Below are positions 63,148 to 64,000 of a stretch of 64,000 nucleotides of DNA, in pieces. The position numbers and the translations under genes were made by a program. The notes under the pieces are model-generated. The model saw only the letters and a list, made by a program, of their open reading frames with translations. It was not told the origin of the DNA and made no database searches. Within the stretch, counting starts at the first letter, position 1, and each line of letters begins with the position of its first letter. This stretch comes from Ulota crispa (taxonomy: Eukaryota > Streptophyta > Bryopsida > Orthotrichales > Orthotrichaceae), in NCBI GenBank assembly GCA_963920765.1, contig OY987252.1:5565966-5629965 (forward strand). Reading direction: 5' to 3'.

Positions 63148-63882
63148 CACTTGTTATATAATAGTAAAAAATGGTGAGTAGTATAAATACGTTGTATTTT
63201 CTTTAGTTCAGACATGGCTGAACAAGAGACATGATTATTGAATTCTAAAAGGTATTATACACAAAGTACGTGTATATGAAGCCAAATTAAATTGCTAGGT
63301 TTGAAATCAGAGAATTGGATGTACAATAATTAACCTAGGTTTAGCAACAAGCCACATCATTTTCAATAATGACATTCTTTAACATACCATCATGAATAGC
63401 ATTGATATGATAACAACGTCCCAGTAGTACCAGGACAACACAATCTCTCATATTGGCGTTCATAATCATAAACTCATACCCTCAATTCTTTAGGGTTCTT
63501 CATCTTCTAGAAGTTTGTCAAGCGCTCTAGTAAGTGCTTTAGTAACGATTGCTCTTCATTAGGGTTGTTGTAGCCGCCTCTTCATTCTGCTTGTCTCCTC
63601 TCCCGTTTCACTTTCTTCTCTGATGCTTTCTTCCTAGCCAGGCCAATTCTTTGAGCCCTTACACTTTTGTAAGTTGTGGTGGTCTAGCCTGAGTTGTATT
63701 GTGATTGTAGTTTGCGGTTGTTCAAGAGCAATTTTTGCAAGAGTACTGCTATACACACACTCACATATTACTTAGGAGGGTAACTAGCTTTTTTTTGGCT
63801 GCTATAACTAGATATTTCTTTTATCTTTTTGATCAATGAATTCTCTTTTGTGATAAAGAGTTATCGTAGTTGAGCGCAAGAA
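63148..63882. other. Non-coding leader-like DNA
   Basis: No gene recognised. The part from 63560 to 63880 is pyrimidine-rich and then GT-rich, which could be a transcript leader or the end of a long terminal repeat. No matching repeat is in the window. Confidence 0.3.
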
Positions 63883-64000
63883 ATGAGTGACAAGACGCAA
63901 TTTGCACAAGCCACCATCGATGATGTCGTATCCGATGAGGTGTCACCATCTTTAGCTGGTGATGAGACAATCTTCACAATTCCCCCACCAGCTGACAAAG
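63883..64000 (+). CDS. Partial ORF running off the window
   Basis: ATG at 63883 opens a frame that stays open to the window edge (39 codons), beginning MSDKTQFAQATIDD and ending in a Pro-rich stretch. It could be the N-terminus of a retrotransposon polyprotein after a leader, but too little is visible to say. Confidence 0.3.
   Translation, partial: MSDKTQFAQATIDDVVSDEVSPSLAGDETIFTIPPPADK

Overview
The window is nuclear DNA from a land plant with a repeat-rich, AT-rich genome. Evidence: short GT-AG introns, one ten-exon gene of the plant NERD family, plant CACTA transposons, and several unclassified transposon protein families that I associate (from memory) with non-seed plants such as ferns. 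The species cannot be fixed from sequence alone.

Only one gene looks intact and cellular: a NERD-like chromatin reader on the minus strand at 40.5-47.1 kb. Ten exons join in phase to a 1455-residue protein with PHD, SWIB, Plus-3, GYF and C-terminal CCCH domains, plus WG/GW motifs. One of its introns is a minor-spliceosome (U12) AT-AC intron. A TTAA-flanked MITE sits about 260 bp upstream of its start codon.

Region by region. 0-4.4 kb: AT-rich DNA with one TTAA-flanked inverted-repeat element. 4.4-19.5 kb: a block marked by non-coding DNA rich in GTAC motifs. It holds, on the plus strand, a decayed coiled-coil/RING-like gene and a decayed SUVR-type SET-domain histone methyltransferase gene; on the minus strand, a decayed DDE-type transposase-like gene and an ORF with two PIP-box-like motifs. 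These may be parts of one large mobile element. 21-23.4 kb: repeats with a tRNA-like head. 24.5-27.5 kb: CACTA remnants and a minisatellite. 28.4-29.6 kb: a satellite-like array. 31.5-35.2 kb and 56.6-60.2 kb: two copies of a gag-like element without polymerase. 35.4-36.7 kb and 47.35-48.2 kb: three copies of a TTAA MITE family. 49.2-56.4 kb: a degenerate CACTA element. 60.2-61.9 kb: a MULE-like transposase reading frame cut off by the gag-like element. 61.9-64 kb: mostly non-coding, with a partial ORF at the edge.

Most transposon genes are dead through single-base stop codons, many of them TAG or TGA at family tryptophan positions or TAA at glutamine positions. This fits decay of methylated cytosines. 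No CRISPR, rRNA or intact tRNA gene was seen.
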